This document shows positions 35,806 to 35,983 of a stretch of 35,983 bases of DNA, one piece after another. Each line of letters begins with the position of its first letter. Positions within the stretch are counted from its first letter, which is position 1. The notes under the pieces are model-generated. The model was not told the DNA's origin. It did no database searches and was given only the letters and a program-made list of their open reading frames with translations. This stretch comes from Pseudomonadota bacterium. GTDB lineage: Bacteria; Pseudomonadota; Gammaproteobacteria; Burkholderiales; Burkholderiaceae_D. Location: NCBI GenBank assembly GCA_021821365.1, contig JAKACN010000021.1, positions 1 to 35,983 on the forward strand, in the 5' to 3' direction. Made by a program: the position numbers and the translations under genes.

Positions 35806-35983
35806 CTACTTCCTGACCGTTGCGTGACCTTGCAAAGGCACTTCCGTCGTCGGATCCGGTAGGTTGGACAGGATCATTACCTCTACCCGCCGGTTGCGCA
35901 TGCGGCCTTCCATGGTGTCGTTCGATCCCACCGGCATGGTCGGTCCGTACCCGACCGCGCTGAGACGGTTTTCGGCGATGCCG
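35806..35983 (-). CDS. MotB/OmpA-type peptidoglycan-binding protein, C-terminal fragment (5' end beyond window)
   Basis: The last 58 or so residues of an OmpA C-terminal-like domain: RLSAVGYGPTMPVG, then NDTMEGRMRNRRVEVMI and a short tail ending in VRK. The final NRRVE is the usual peptidoglycan-binding end. In a flagellar cluster this is most likely the stator subunit MotB or MotD, whose gene would start to the right, perhaps after motA or motC. Other OmpA-family proteins cannot be excluded from this fragment. Confidence 0.75.
   Translation of the reverse strand, partial: GIAENRLSAVGYGPTMPVGSNDTMEGRMRNRRVEVMILSNLPDPTTEVPLQGHATVRK

Overview
This window is a flagellar gene block from a GC-rich, peritrichous/polar-type proteobacterium, most likely a betaproteobacterium of the order Burkholderiales (Oxalobacteraceae-like by gene order and protein style; that family placement is inference only). 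About 37 protein genes fill almost all of the DNA, with no tRNA, rRNA, insertion sequence, phage gene or CRISPR array seen.

Region 1 (1-7523, minus strand) is a nonulosonic-acid sugar operon read right to left: pseB, pseC, an SpsF-type cytidylyltransferase, a pseudaminic-acid-associated methylase, a fused PseG-PseH protein, pseI, then HisH-like and HisF-like genes (the last one runs off the left edge). Together they can supply every step from UDP-GlcNAc to a CMP-pseudaminic-acid-type sugar. The HisH/HisF-like pair suggests an ammonia-dependent amidation of the sugar by an amidotransferase outside the window. Most genes overlap by 4 bases (ATGA).

Region 2 (7524-11689) starts with a 447-base divergent control region holding a near-perfect sigma-28 (FliA) promoter for flaG and a sigma-70-like promoter plus a 14-base palindrome on the pseB side. 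Then come flaG, fliS, fliT, a second FliK-like protein, a free-standing FlhB C-terminal domain paralogue, and a YcgR-type PilZ protein. Flagellin (fliC) and the cap (fliD) are absent from the place where they usually sit.

Region 3 (11706-23222) has fliE on the minus strand, divergent from the long plus-strand set fliF-G-H-I-J-K-L-M-N-O-P-Q-R: MS ring, switch, export ATPase complex, hook-length ruler, and export gate.

Region 4 (23275-33921, minus strand) is flgB-C-D-E-F-G-H-I-J-K-L: rod, hook, P and L rings, the rod muramidase and the two hook-filament junction proteins. flgKL has its own sigma-28-type promoter. Region 5 (34124-35750, plus strand) is flgA, then flgM-flgN behind a strong sigma-28 promoter. 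The 3' end of a MotB/OmpA-like gene converges from the right edge.

The parts form one coherent programme: early genes build the basal body and hook, FliK/FlhB switching and FlgM export release FliA, and the FliA promoters (flaG, flgKL, flgMN) turn on late genes. The sugar operon probably glycosylates flagellin. The points most worth a second look are the FliK2/FlhB-C paralogue pair, the PseG-PseH fusion with a non-standard CMP-transferase, the missing fliC/fliD, and several palindromes or repeats in the control regions. All product names rest on reading the translated sequences; no database search was run.
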